A stretch of DNA of 64,000 nt from Patescibacteria group bacterium (GTDB taxonomy: Bacteria; Patescibacteriota; Patescibacteriia; 2-12-FULL-60-25), in assembly GCA_018061025.1 (NCBI GenBank), contig JAGOUY010000002.1, positions 1-64,000 of the forward strand, given 5' to 3'. This document shows, in pieces, positions 25,690 through 32,933 of this stretch. Position numbers and translations under genes: made by a program. Below the pieces are notes generated by a model, which saw only the letters and a program-made list of their open reading frames with translations, had not been told where the DNA came from and made no database searches. Positions within the stretch are counted from its first letter, which is position 1, and every line of letters starts with the position of its first letter.

Positions 25690-25899
25690 TCTTCCCTTCC
25701 CCTTCCCCTCCTCTCCCCATCTAGGGCTCTGACAGGTTATGATTTTTTGCCCGACAGCTGTCTGAGCAAGGAGTTAAGGCCGTTGCTCTCGATTTGCGGT
25801 TGCAGGCCTTAGCTCCGGTCCGCCACAAAGAGCTTTGGCGGAATGCGAGTTCTGTCGGGCAAAAAATCATAACCTGTCAGAGCCCATCGCCTATATATC
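25690..25899. other. Structured hairpin element, copy 1 (34 bp stem, conserved core)
   Basis: Layout: pyrimidine-rich tract (25690-25716), CCATCTA, 5' stem arm 25724-25757, core 25758-25851, 3' arm 25852-25885, then ATCGCCTATATATC (25886-25899). The arms pair perfectly over 34 bp. Inside the core two further hairpins are visible: GGAGTTAAGGCC with GGCCTTAGCTCC (one G-U pair), and CCGCC with GGCGG around 'ACAAAGAG'. A second copy at 57013-57228 has different arm sequences that still pair and the same core. The distal flank supplies the last codons and stop of ApbE on the minus strand. No ORF is encoded. It could be a structured RNA, a folded single-stranded DNA site or a mobile element end. 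Confidence 0.75.
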
Positions 25900-26787
25900 T
25901 TCTTTCAAAAACACCTCCCCCGGAAACCCCTTTGATATTTTGGCCGTGTAATCCGCATACATAATCACGTACTCAAACGCATAGTATTTTAATAAAACTT
26001 CCGGAGGAGCAAAAAAGAGCGCCGTCGTCATCGCATCTGCCAACATCGTGGTCTTTGCTACCGCCCAAATCGCTAAAATATCTCGCGGCGAAGTAAGCGT
26101 ATGCGGATTAATAATATGATGAAACGTCGACCATTTACGACGATTCCCCGCCGAACCACAAACACTGACATTGTTAATTTCTACGACGCCAACGACTTGC
26201 GTCGCATCATCTGGATGCTCCAACCCAACACGCAGGCTATTCCCAACCGCATCACACTGTCGCATATCTCCCCCAGCCTCCACACAAAACGACCGGACTC
26301 CTTCCCCAAGCAGCAACTCCACCACCAAATCAATCAGATACCCCTTGCCCATCGCCCCAACATCGAGGACAATTGGCTGTTTTACCTCTAGCGTAGATGG
26401 AGAAGAAAAAACGAGCGTATCTTCCCATGTGGGTGGATGATGGAGCTCTTTAGGCTGCAAAGAATAGTTCGCATCATACCCCGCCTCAACCAATACCTGG
26501 CCAATCAAAGGGGTCATCGCCCCTTTTGTAATATGATACAGCTGCTCATAGAGGCGCATCATTAGAGCTGCGTCCTCAGGCAGCTCAAACACCCCCGTTC
26601 TTGTAGACATCTCGGTCACCAATGAATCTTCCCGAAAACGCGAATAGGCGCGATCGAAGAGCTCGATACGCGCCTTAATATTCTCTAAAAGAATATTCGC
26701 CCTCTCTACAGACAATGGATCCGTGATATCGATAGACCAACTCGTTCCAATCGCTTCAAACCGAAACGAGCGCTCTATCAGATCCAT
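25891..26787 (-). CDS. apbE: FAD:protein FMN transferase ApbE
   Basis: 298 residues from the ATG at 26787 (a TTG at 26796 is possible). 'FEAIGTSWSIDI' at the start, 'FDRAYSRFREDSLVTEMS' near 45-62, 'PIVLDVGAMGKGYLIDLVVELL' with the family's 'G..AKG.A.D' type loop, 'SFCVEAGGDMR' and 'HHIINPHTL' with 'KTTMLADAMTTALFF' are the ApbE motifs. The enzyme attaches FMN to a Ser/Thr of target proteins outside the membrane. The next gene upstream in the operon is an FMN-binding protein, the obvious target. The C-terminal 'EDI' and stop come from the structured element's flank. Confidence 0.88.
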   Translation of the reverse strand: MDLIERSFRFEAIGTSWSIDITDPLSVERANILLENIKARIELFDRAYSRFREDSLVTEMSTRTGVFELPEDAALMMRLYEQLYHITKGAMTPLIGQVLVEAGYDANYSLQPKELHHPPTWEDTLVFSSPSTLEVKQPIVLDVGAMGKGYLIDLVVELLLGEGVRSFCVEAGGDMRQCDAVGNSLRVGLEHPDDATQVVGVVEINNVSVCGSAGNRRKWSTFHHIINPHTLTSPRDILAIWAVAKTTMLADAMTTALFFAPPEVLLKYYAFEYVIMYADYTAKISKGFPGEVFLKEDI

Positions 26788-26796
26788 AAAAACCAA

Positions 26797-27348
26797 CTAG
26801 GAAGACTGACCCGCTTGTTGCTTGATCTTTTCTACCGCTTCATTAAAGCCCATTGGAGTCAACGAAGAACCCGAGACTTTTCCAAGCTTCACCTCCGAAA
26901 TCTTTTTTCCAATCACCATAGGCTTGTAATTCTCCGCGAACATGTCCATAAACTTCTGGGACATCTTTACTGCTGGCGTTCCTGCAAACGTCGTATCGGT
27001 AATGAGCCCATCCTTCAAGGTAAGGCTGATGGTAATTTCCTCTGGACCCGAGTGAACGGAGTACGTTCCCTTAGCGGTATATGTCCCATCCTTAAACGAA
27101 CCAAACGTCGGCAAAGGCATGACCGCACCCTGTTCATTTGTCGGCGCAGATGGCACGACCGGGGCAGAGACAGTATCCACTTGCCCACAGCCAGCTCCCA
27201 TCATAACTAATACCGCGGCACTCACAGCCCCAACCAACAAAGAACCTTTAGGACGAGCAGAAAGAAAAAAGCTAAAAATCAGTCTGTGAAGTATAAAGAC
27301 AAGGAACACGTATGGCAATATACGTACGGTAAACCAAAATTGGTGCAC
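26797..27348 (-). CDS. FMN-binding-domain lipoprotein, probable ApbE substrate
   Basis: 183 residues. A hydrophobic segment leads to a lipobox-like 'VMMGAGC' (about residue 54), after which the soluble FMN_bind domain begins: 'GTYTAKGTYSVHSGPEEITISLTLKDGLITDT' and 'KVSGSSLTPMGFNEAV', where Ser/Thr of the 'SG.S.T' motif would take FMN. Two hydrophobic stretches before the lipobox (about 5-30 and 36-55) mean the real start could be internal, for example TTG near 'LVGAVSAAVLV'; I keep the GTG at 27348 with low certainty. It is immediately followed by apbE, so a flavin-carrying surface lipoprotein is likely. Confidence 0.7.
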   Translation of the reverse strand: MHQFWFTVRILPYVFLVFILHRLIFSFFLSARPKGSLLVGAVSAAVLVMMGAGCGQVDTVSAPVVPSAPTNEQGAVMPLPTFGSFKDGTYTAKGTYSVHSGPEEITISLTLKDGLITDTTFAGTPAVKMSQKFMDMFAENYKPMVIGKKISEVKLGKVSGSSLTPMGFNEAVEKIKQQAGQSS

Positions 27349-27368
27349 TATGCTATGCTAAAAGTAAT

Positions 27369-27902
27369 ATGACATACGCTCCCCTCTTAAAAACCCTCGC
27401 CCCTATCGTAGCACTCTTACTGCTAGGAGGGGGTGTGTACCTACTGCAAAAAAACTCCCTACCTCTTTCTTCTACCCATTCCTCTGCGTCAAAAACGCCA
27501 AATACAATCCCAAAAAATGCACCACCAAACTCTCAAAACAGGGCTGAGGCCAAACAAGAAGGACCTGATATGAAGACCCTCATCGGTACCCAAGGATCCA
27601 TTGTGTATTACTTTGTCTCGACACGTATCAGTTCAGGCGGCCTTTCAACACCGCGCAACATAGAACTAAATATCATTCGCAGCTTCGACACTCAGACCAA
27701 ACAAGCCCAGGATGTAGATTTCCTTCCAATAGAACTCAGCTATACAAAATTCATCGACGAAAACACCTGGCAACCCCATGGCCAAGCCCAAATCAAAGAT
27801 GGATATATCTACGCCAACATTTATTCTGCCCAAAGCTATATCCGCTTCAACCAAGAACGCCTCCCTATCCAAATAAACAAAATTCCCCTGCTCAAAAAAT
27901 AA
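27369..27902 (+). CDS. Hypothetical membrane-anchored protein
   Basis: 177 residues. One N-terminal helix ('TLAPIVALLLLGGGVYLL', about 9-26) then a Ser/Pro/Asn-rich linker to about 65 and a compact ~110-residue soluble domain with Tyr-rich strands ('SIVYYFVSTRI', 'YIYANIYSAQSYIRF'). I do not recognise a family. It is divergent from the FMN-binding protein; TGCTATGCT at 27351-27359 could be its extended -10. Confidence 0.55.
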   Translation: MTYAPLLKTLAPIVALLLLGGGVYLLQKNSLPLSSTHSSASKTPNTIPKNAPPNSQNRAEAKQEGPDMKTLIGTQGSIVYYFVSTRISSGGLSTPRNIELNIIRSFDTQTKQAQDVDFLPIELSYTKFIDENTWQPHGQAQIKDGYIYANIYSAQSYIRFNQERLPIQINKIPLLKK

Positions 27903-27913
27903 GGCTGATACGA

Positions 27914-29362
27914 TTATATTTTCCTTACAATCCCCTTCTCTGCATCCACTTCAATCATCTCCCCATCTTTAAACGAAGTAGTCGCTGTACGCGTTCCAAT
28001 AATGCAGGGTTTCTGTAACTCTCTGGCGACCACCGCCGCATGACAAGTAATCCCTCCTTCATTTGTCACAAACGCAGAGGCCTTACGCATCATCGGAAGA
28101 AATTCTGGCCGAGTCATGGAAGTAATCAAAATATCGCCTGGTTGCATCTTCGCAAAATCATGCTCTGATAAAATAATGCGCGCAGATCCACGCACCGTCC
28201 CTTTATAAGCGACAAACCCCTTAACACTACTCTCCAAAGTAGGCTCAAGCAGCTTACTAAGCGCTTGAACAGGCTCGTCATGAGTAGAAACAGCAAACCA
28301 AGCGGGCGTAGCCACCCATACACTTCTATGATTGCGCGCCTGAATGCGTTCACGCTGGTCAACAGGCAGCGTGCCATCAACTAAGCTGATGAGTTCCGTT
28401 GGAGTAAAACTTAACAGCTCATGTATGGACCACTCTGGCACTTGAGGCTGTAACCTAAGAAGAAGGTGGTAAATAGCATAGTTTGAGCGTAAAACATTCG
28501 CCTTACGCGTATCTTGCAGGGCAACAAGCACGTCCAATACATGGACAAATGCTGCCAAACGCTCGGATTCCTTTACAACTTCAATGAGCTGAACTTTTTT
28601 CTGAATAATTACTGGATCAAATGCCCCCTCCCCCGATAACAAGGCATCTGCCCGTATCTGAGCCTCGGTTAATTCCGAGACCGTTTCGTAACTTGTCTTA
28701 ATCCAAAAATACCCTCGCTGCACTTCCTCAATAGACATTCCAGATTCGATCTGATGTATCGCCTCTTGATAATCCTGCAAAAACGAAGGTCGCGTCGGCT
28801 GCATGAGAATCGCTCGATCTTCAGAACGAAGCTCCGGAGCCAGTTCTGCAAGATGCGTACTCACCCAATACTCTTCACGAGTCAACGTGAAAACATGGGT
28901 CAAATACCCATAGGACTGCGCTTCAACTTCGACATCAATCAATCGAACCAACCTCTCAACAATCATCCGGGCATCCCGTTCGACGTTATCAAAAACAGCA
29001 CGCTCAACTTCTGCGGTCAACCGTTGTGTCGCTGCCAGGAAATCGGCTTCATATTGGTCGATCCAGGCCGGATCAAGCTCGGTACGACGAATGATTTCAC
29101 GGGCAAGAACACTAAATTCACGTGGATCATAAACTCCTCGCATATAGCGATCCTCGTACAAAGCGGTCACACGGGTAAAGCCAGGAGGAAACGTCGAAGC
29201 AACCCCAACGGACGCCATGAACTGAGGAAACATGAATAAAAAGTGGGTTTTAATCCCTATAGGATACCAATCCCGTTGCGCAAGCAGACTCTTCCATTCA
29301 GGCGAAAGAAGTAATTGCTCCGTTGTTTTATGGTTCCAAGTTCTGACACGGGGGACAGGCAT
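27914..29362 (-). CDS. PEP-utilising-enzyme phosphohistidine swivelling-domain protein
   Basis: 482 residues. The last ~80 residues are the mobile phosphohistidine domain of PPDK/PEP synthase/Enzyme I: 'GDILITSMTRPEFLPMMRKASAFVTNEGGITCHAAVVARELQKPCIIGT', with the phosphorylatable His in 'TCHAAV'. The ATP-grasp and PEP-binding domains are absent; the N-terminal 400 residues are helical and of unknown role. Such two-part proteins are known in several bacteria but their reaction is not clear. The plus-strand gene ending at 27902 is convergent. Confidence 0.75.
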   Translation of the reverse strand: MPVPRVRTWNHKTTEQLLLSPEWKSLLAQRDWYPIGIKTHFLFMFPQFMASVGVASTFPPGFTRVTALYEDRYMRGVYDPREFSVLAREIIRRTELDPAWIDQYEADFLAATQRLTAEVERAVFDNVERDARMIVERLVRLIDVEVEAQSYGYLTHVFTLTREEYWVSTHLAELAPELRSEDRAILMQPTRPSFLQDYQEAIHQIESGMSIEEVQRGYFWIKTSYETVSELTEAQIRADALLSGEGAFDPVIIQKKVQLIEVVKESERLAAFVHVLDVLVALQDTRKANVLRSNYAIYHLLLRLQPQVPEWSIHELLSFTPTELISLVDGTLPVDQRERIQARNHRSVWVATPAWFAVSTHDEPVQALSKLLEPTLESSVKGFVAYKGTVRGSARIILSEHDFAKMQPGDILITSMTRPEFLPMMRKASAFVTNEGGITCHAAVVARELQKPCIIGTRTATTSFKDGEMIEVDAEKGIVRKI

Positions 29363-29377
29363 ATACAGGACACATTA

Positions 29378-29806
29378 TTACCGTTTCGCACGAAACTTTT
29401 TTACAAATAGAATAACTTCTCGTACAAGAACCACTAAAACTCCGTAGACCACCATCGCAGCCAACACATGCGCCAGTGATACCAGCGCCAATAGCTGAGG
29501 TAAGGTCGCAGGCACCTTCGTAATCAACAGTAAAAGTTTCGCCTCCACCAATAACCCCACGAGCATCAACCATTCGTGGGGCTTTGAGATCCACCGATAC
29601 GGATTATACTGCAAAACCGGGTCAGCCACCTTAAGGGACAGCACCAAAAACACTAAAGCAATCACCAACCCAACCCCCATCCCCACCAAAAACGTCCGCT
29701 TCCTCGTTCTAAAAAAATAATGCAACCGAGCTGAGCTCGGCTCCCCCCGCTTCCCTAACCGAGCTGAGCTCGGGAGTAGGTCTTGTTTTTCTTCATGATT
29801 TGGCAT
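29378..29806 (-). CDS. Membrane protein with repeat-derived N-terminus
   Basis: 142 residues; hydrophobic segments near 39-58 and 72-130 suggest 3-4 membrane helices. The N-terminal part reads 'PSSARL' twice, both coded by the palindromic repeats CCGAGCTGAGCTCGG (29726-29740 and 29759-29773), so the repeat has been taken into the coding sequence. I chose the ATG at 29806. Family not recognised. Its start codon is 11 bp from that of dusB, divergent. Confidence 0.55.
   Translation of the reverse strand: MPNHEEKQDLLPSSARLGKRGEPSSARLHYFFRTRKRTFLVGMGVGLVIALVFLVLSLKVADPVLQYNPYRWISKPHEWLMLVGLLVEAKLLLLITKVPATLPQLLALVSLAHVLAAMVVYGVLVVLVREVILFVKKFRAKR
29724..29773. repeat. Two copies of a 17 bp palindromic repeat
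   Basis: AACCGAGCTGAGCTCGG occurs at 29724-29740 and 29757-29773 in the same orientation, with 16 bases between. Each is a 7-base inverted repeat around one base. They lie in the coding region of the membrane protein. Confidence 0.7.
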
Positions 29807-29811
29807 AGAAT
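29783..29811 (+). promoter_or_regulatory. Promoter of dusB inside the divergent gene
   Basis: TTGTTT (29783-29788), 17 bp spacer, TAGAAT (29806-29811). The predicted start falls at about 29818, exactly the first dusB ATG, so the message would be leaderless or use the ATG at 29833. Confidence 0.55.
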
Positions 29812-29817
29812 AGGTCG

Positions 29818-30774
29818 ATGTTTTGGCAAACCATGCCTCGGCCCATTGTGGCCCTTGCTCCCATGGCAGACATGAGCGATCTGCCCTTTTGTTTGTTATG
29901 CAAACAACATGGCACACCGCTTATGTTCCGGGAGATGGTTTCGTCAGAGGCTATCGTACGCTTGAATCCCAAGACACTCAAGATGGCCGAGTTCGACGAA
30001 CGTGAACGACCCCTTGTCCAACAAATTTTCGGCAGCGACCCCGCCACCATGGCCGAAGCCGCTCGCATCATCGAAGAACGCTTCCACCCAGATGCAATCG
30101 ATATTAATATGGGTTGTCCTGTCTATAATATCGTCTCAAATTTCAATGGTGCGTTTCTCATCAAAGAACCAGAACGCGCCGCCGCCATCATCCGTGCGAT
30201 GACCGCCGCGGTAAGCGTTCCTATTAGTGTTAAAACCCGCTTAGGCTGGAAACACGACACCGACTGCCTAGACTTTGTAAAAGTCATCGAAAACGCAGGA
30301 GCAGCCCTCATTTCCATGCACGGACGCACCAAAGAACAAGGCTATAGTGGCGTCGCCAATTGGGACCGCATCGGGGAAGCCCGCGCCAATGTTCCCAACA
30401 CCCCTTTCCTCGTCAACGGAGACATCACCACCCCAGAACTCGCGGCCGAAGCCATGAAACGCTCCGGCGCTGATGGCGTCCTTATGGGTCGCGGCATGCT
30501 TGGAAACCCCTGGTTTGCAAAACAAGTACAAGAATATCTCACCCAACAAACATCAGACGGCACACCCGAAGTATCCGTCGAAGATCGTGTAAACGCCATC
30601 AAAGAACATGCCCGCATGCAAGTCTTCCATTATGGAGAACGAGGCCTGGTTAAACTCCGCAAACATCTCCCTTGGTACTTCAAAGGCTTTAACGGCTGGA
30701 AAGACATTCGTTCCGCTCTCGTAAGAATTGATACGCTACAGGATCTTGATACGATTCTTGCTGGAATTAAATAA
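29818..30774 (+). CDS. dusB: tRNA-dihydrouridine synthase DusB
   Basis: 318 residues. 'PIVALAPMADMSDLPF' at the start, 'QIFGSDPATMAEAARII', 'DINMGCPVYNIVSNFNGAFLI' with the catalytic Cys, 'VKTRLGWK', 'ISMHGRTKEQGYSG', 'NGDITTPELAAE' and 'GVLMGRGMLGNPW' are all present, as in bacterial DusB. The enzyme reduces uridine to dihydrouridine in tRNA, using FMN and NADPH. The first ATG is at 29818; the family often begins near the Met at 29833. Confidence 0.9.
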   Translation: MFWQTMPRPIVALAPMADMSDLPFCLLCKQHGTPLMFREMVSSEAIVRLNPKTLKMAEFDERERPLVQQIFGSDPATMAEAARIIEERFHPDAIDINMGCPVYNIVSNFNGAFLIKEPERAAAIIRAMTAAVSVPISVKTRLGWKHDTDCLDFVKVIENAGAALISMHGRTKEQGYSGVANWDRIGEARANVPNTPFLVNGDITTPELAAEAMKRSGADGVLMGRGMLGNPWFAKQVQEYLTQQTSDGTPEVSVEDRVNAIKEHARMQVFHYGERGLVKLRKHLPWYFKGFNGWKDIRSALVRIDTLQDLDTILAGIK

Positions 30775-30779
30775 ATGTC

Positions 30780-31199
30780 TTACGAAAGGGAGAGAAGAAA
30801 ATAGGTGCCCAAAAGAGTCAAAATAAATGCCGTGGCCGGCAACACCCAGACAGCGGCCCAAGAGAAATCCTCTCCTACATAGAGGATTTTTACTTTTTTT
30901 GGATCATCAGGACGAACAAGCAAAAAAACGGATTTTCCCTCCGCCGAGCCAAAATAATACCCATGAAACGCCGTCAGAAGTGCCACAATCGCGACGACCG
31001 GTTGACCATTAAACACAAACGAAACCTCATACATGAACCGTTTACGCGTGGACAAGGCAAGGGCAATCCCTTTTATGAGACGTCTTCCCATGACCCCTTT
31101 CACGATCTTCCATGTACAACGCTGATAAATAACGTACCCAAAAACAAAGGCTAAAATTACGACATACGCCGCAAGGTAGAGCCAGTTAGGAAGCAACAT
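30780..31199 (-). CDS. Membrane protein, DUF3592-like
   Basis: 139 residues with an N-terminal helix (about 5-25), a central soluble part with 'VFNGQPV' and 'FLLVRPDDPKKVKILY', and a C-terminal helix (about 112-138). The outline (helix, beta domain with 'P.DP...', helix) is like DUF3592. Its 5' end overlaps the next upstream gene by 14 bp, so it is in the operon of the M23 gene. Confidence 0.55.
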   Translation of the reverse strand: MLLPNWLYLAAYVVILAFVFGYVIYQRCTWKIVKGVMGRRLIKGIALALSTRKRFMYEVSFVFNGQPVVAIVALLTAFHGYYFGSAEGKSVFLLVRPDDPKKVKILYVGEDFSWAAVWVLPATAFILTLLGTYFLLSLS

Positions 31200-31533
31200 A
31201 TGTCCATTGAGCGATCTTCAAAAGAGTCGCGATGAACGCCATGCCACAAATAGCGGAAAAATGACCGATTACGAAGGCAGTAACCAATAATCTCTGAAGA
31301 GAAGGGACATTTTCTAAATACGTAGAACCGCGTCTAGTCGTAGGCCGCGTGATAAGCGAAGCGTAACAAGAAGGAATAAGAAGAAGAATATAGGGAAGGA
31401 TCGCAAAGGGAATCGCGATCCATAAAGGAAGAAGTTGATGAAAAATGCTTGAATAAATAACAAATAAAAGGCTCATTCCCGTCCCCAACGCCAACCCTCG
31501 AAGATAATTTTTTAGATAAACGTTCATAAACAT
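31186..31533 (-). CDS. Hypothetical membrane protein
   Basis: 115 residues, about three to four hydrophobic segments ('LALGTGMSLLFVIYSSIFH', 'IAIPFAILPYILLLIPSCY', 'VIGHFSAICGMAFIATLL'). No family recognised. It shares TAATG (1 bp) with the M23 hydrolase upstream and overlaps the gene after it, so its translation is probably coupled. Confidence 0.55.
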   Translation of the reverse strand: MFMNVYLKNYLRGLALGTGMSLLFVIYSSIFHQLLPLWIAIPFAILPYILLLIPSCYASLITRPTTRRGSTYLENVPSLQRLLVTAFVIGHFSAICGMAFIATLLKIAQWTYVAS

Positions 31534-32807
31534 TAATCCAAATCCGGCAAAAAATTCTCCGGATTTACCGGGATCCCGTTTTGGCGTACTTCAAAGTGTA
31601 AGTGTGGCCCTGTTGAAAGGCCTGCGCCTGGATCCCCTGGTTTACCACCGGAATAGCCAATAATATCGCCACGCTCAACATACGTGTCAGGCTTTGAGCC
31701 AAACTTCGACAAATGGGCATACACCGTCGCAACGCCCCCCGCGTGTACAACCATCACATAATTTCCATATTGTTTCCCCGTGCGATTCCAAGCCACATAG
31801 CCACCCGCCGCCGCCCGCACCGGGGTTCCAACCGGCGTCGGAAGATCGACACCCGGATGCTCAAAGAGTTTACGAAAAGGATAGGTTGGATCATGAAAAT
31901 GCGCCGAAACACCTCTTTTAACAGGCACAGGCCAATTCAAAAGCACATCCCCACGCGCCAAGGCCGCATCAATTGAATCAAGCCGATCTTTCAAACGGTC
32001 TTGGAGAGATTGGATATCTCCCGCCTCGCTTTGCTGCTGCTGACGCAACTCGTATACGATCTTACGAAATTCATCCTCCTTATCTTGCGTTGCATTAATA
32101 AGGCTGAGTTTACTTGAACGCTCTTCTTCCAATTCTGTTTGCGCAACTTGCGCGTCTAATTTTTGCTGCTCAAGCGCTGCACGGCGTACCTCTTGCTGCT
32201 TACGCTTGCCTTCTAATATCGTCTTTTCTGATTTTAGGACACGCGTTGCCTCCCCCAAATCCCCCTCCAAACGTGCTAATTCATCTACACGCACAAACAA
32301 CTCCGACAAAGACGGACGGGATAAAAAGGCGTCAAAGATACTGATCGAGCTATCCTGTTGCAACTTCCCAAAAATATCGGTCAAGGCCGCTTCACGCTTC
32401 GTAATGGCATTCTGCTGCAAGGTAATTTGGGTCGCGAGCGCTTGGATCTCTAAGGTGGTCGCTTCCGCCTCACGCTGGGCACGTTCTACACTCAATTGTT
32501 TTTCTTGAATCCCATTTTCCAACAACGCTAATTGGTTCTGCAAAGACAAGGCCGCAGCTTGTTGCTCAACTTGCTTATCACGATACCCTTTAATCATCGC
32601 ATCCAACTCTTTGACGCGCGTCTGTTTTTGCTTCACCTGATCTTGCAAGGTATCAACCTCTTGTTTCAATCCCACATCCGCATCGCTCGGGGGATCCTCG
32701 ACCGTCGGCTCAACTTGAGCCAGGGTAGGGTAAATAAAAGAAAAAATCAAAAGAAAGAGCGTAAGAAACGCTATCATCTTATAACGAAGGGACGGGATGA
32801 ACTTCAT
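31533..32807 (-). CDS. Secreted coiled-coil M23 peptidase (EnvC/NlpD-like)
   Basis: 424 residues: signal peptide ending 'YPTLAQ' near 31, a long coiled coil from about 40 to 280 (heptads of L/I/Q/E), and a C-terminal LytM/M23 domain with 'HPGVDLPTPVGTPVRAAAGG', 'YAHLSKF' and 'GPHLHFEVRQNG'. These hold the zinc ligands and the catalytic His. The layout is that of EnvC-type cell-division peptidoglycan hydrolases or their activators; since all the zinc-site residues are there, it is probably active. It leads a three-gene operon with two small membrane proteins. Confidence 0.85.
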   Translation of the reverse strand: MKFIPSLRYKMIAFLTLFLLIFSFIYPTLAQVEPTVEDPPSDADVGLKQEVDTLQDQVKQKQTRVKELDAMIKGYRDKQVEQQAAALSLQNQLALLENGIQEKQLSVERAQREAEATTLEIQALATQITLQQNAITKREAALTDIFGKLQQDSSISIFDAFLSRPSLSELFVRVDELARLEGDLGEATRVLKSEKTILEGKRKQQEVRRAALEQQKLDAQVAQTELEEERSSKLSLINATQDKEDEFRKIVYELRQQQQSEAGDIQSLQDRLKDRLDSIDAALARGDVLLNWPVPVKRGVSAHFHDPTYPFRKLFEHPGVDLPTPVGTPVRAAAGGYVAWNRTGKQYGNYVMVVHAGGVATVYAHLSKFGSKPDTYVERGDIIGYSGGKPGDPGAGLSTGPHLHFEVRQNGIPVNPENFLPDLD

Positions 32808-32818
32808 TTCTATATCTT

Positions 32819-32901
32819 GTCATTCCCGCGAAGGCGGGAACCCAGCCCAGACAGTTAGGACAAAACGATCTAGGCTAGGCCCCCGTCTTCACGGGGGTGA
32901 C
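32819..32901. repeat. Inverted pair of REP-type palindromes (BIME-like)
   Basis: Two related units face each other: GTCATTCCCGCGAAGG... at 32819-32845 and its relative on the opposite strand at 32875-32901. Each is a hairpin (CCCGC/GCGGG, CCCCCGT/ACGGGGG), and the pair could form a larger cruciform. Other copies are at 35661 and 57255. No transposase of the REP-associated TnpA kind is in this window. Confidence 0.75.
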
Positions 32902-32933
32902 AAGAAAAAATACAGACTAGATTTCCTCAGAGA

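Noticed and set aside
25724..25885. attC-type integron site as explanation for the long hairpin
   Set aside because: The outer arms do not carry the RYYYAAC/GTTRRRY core boxes, the stem is too long and perfect, and no integrase is near.
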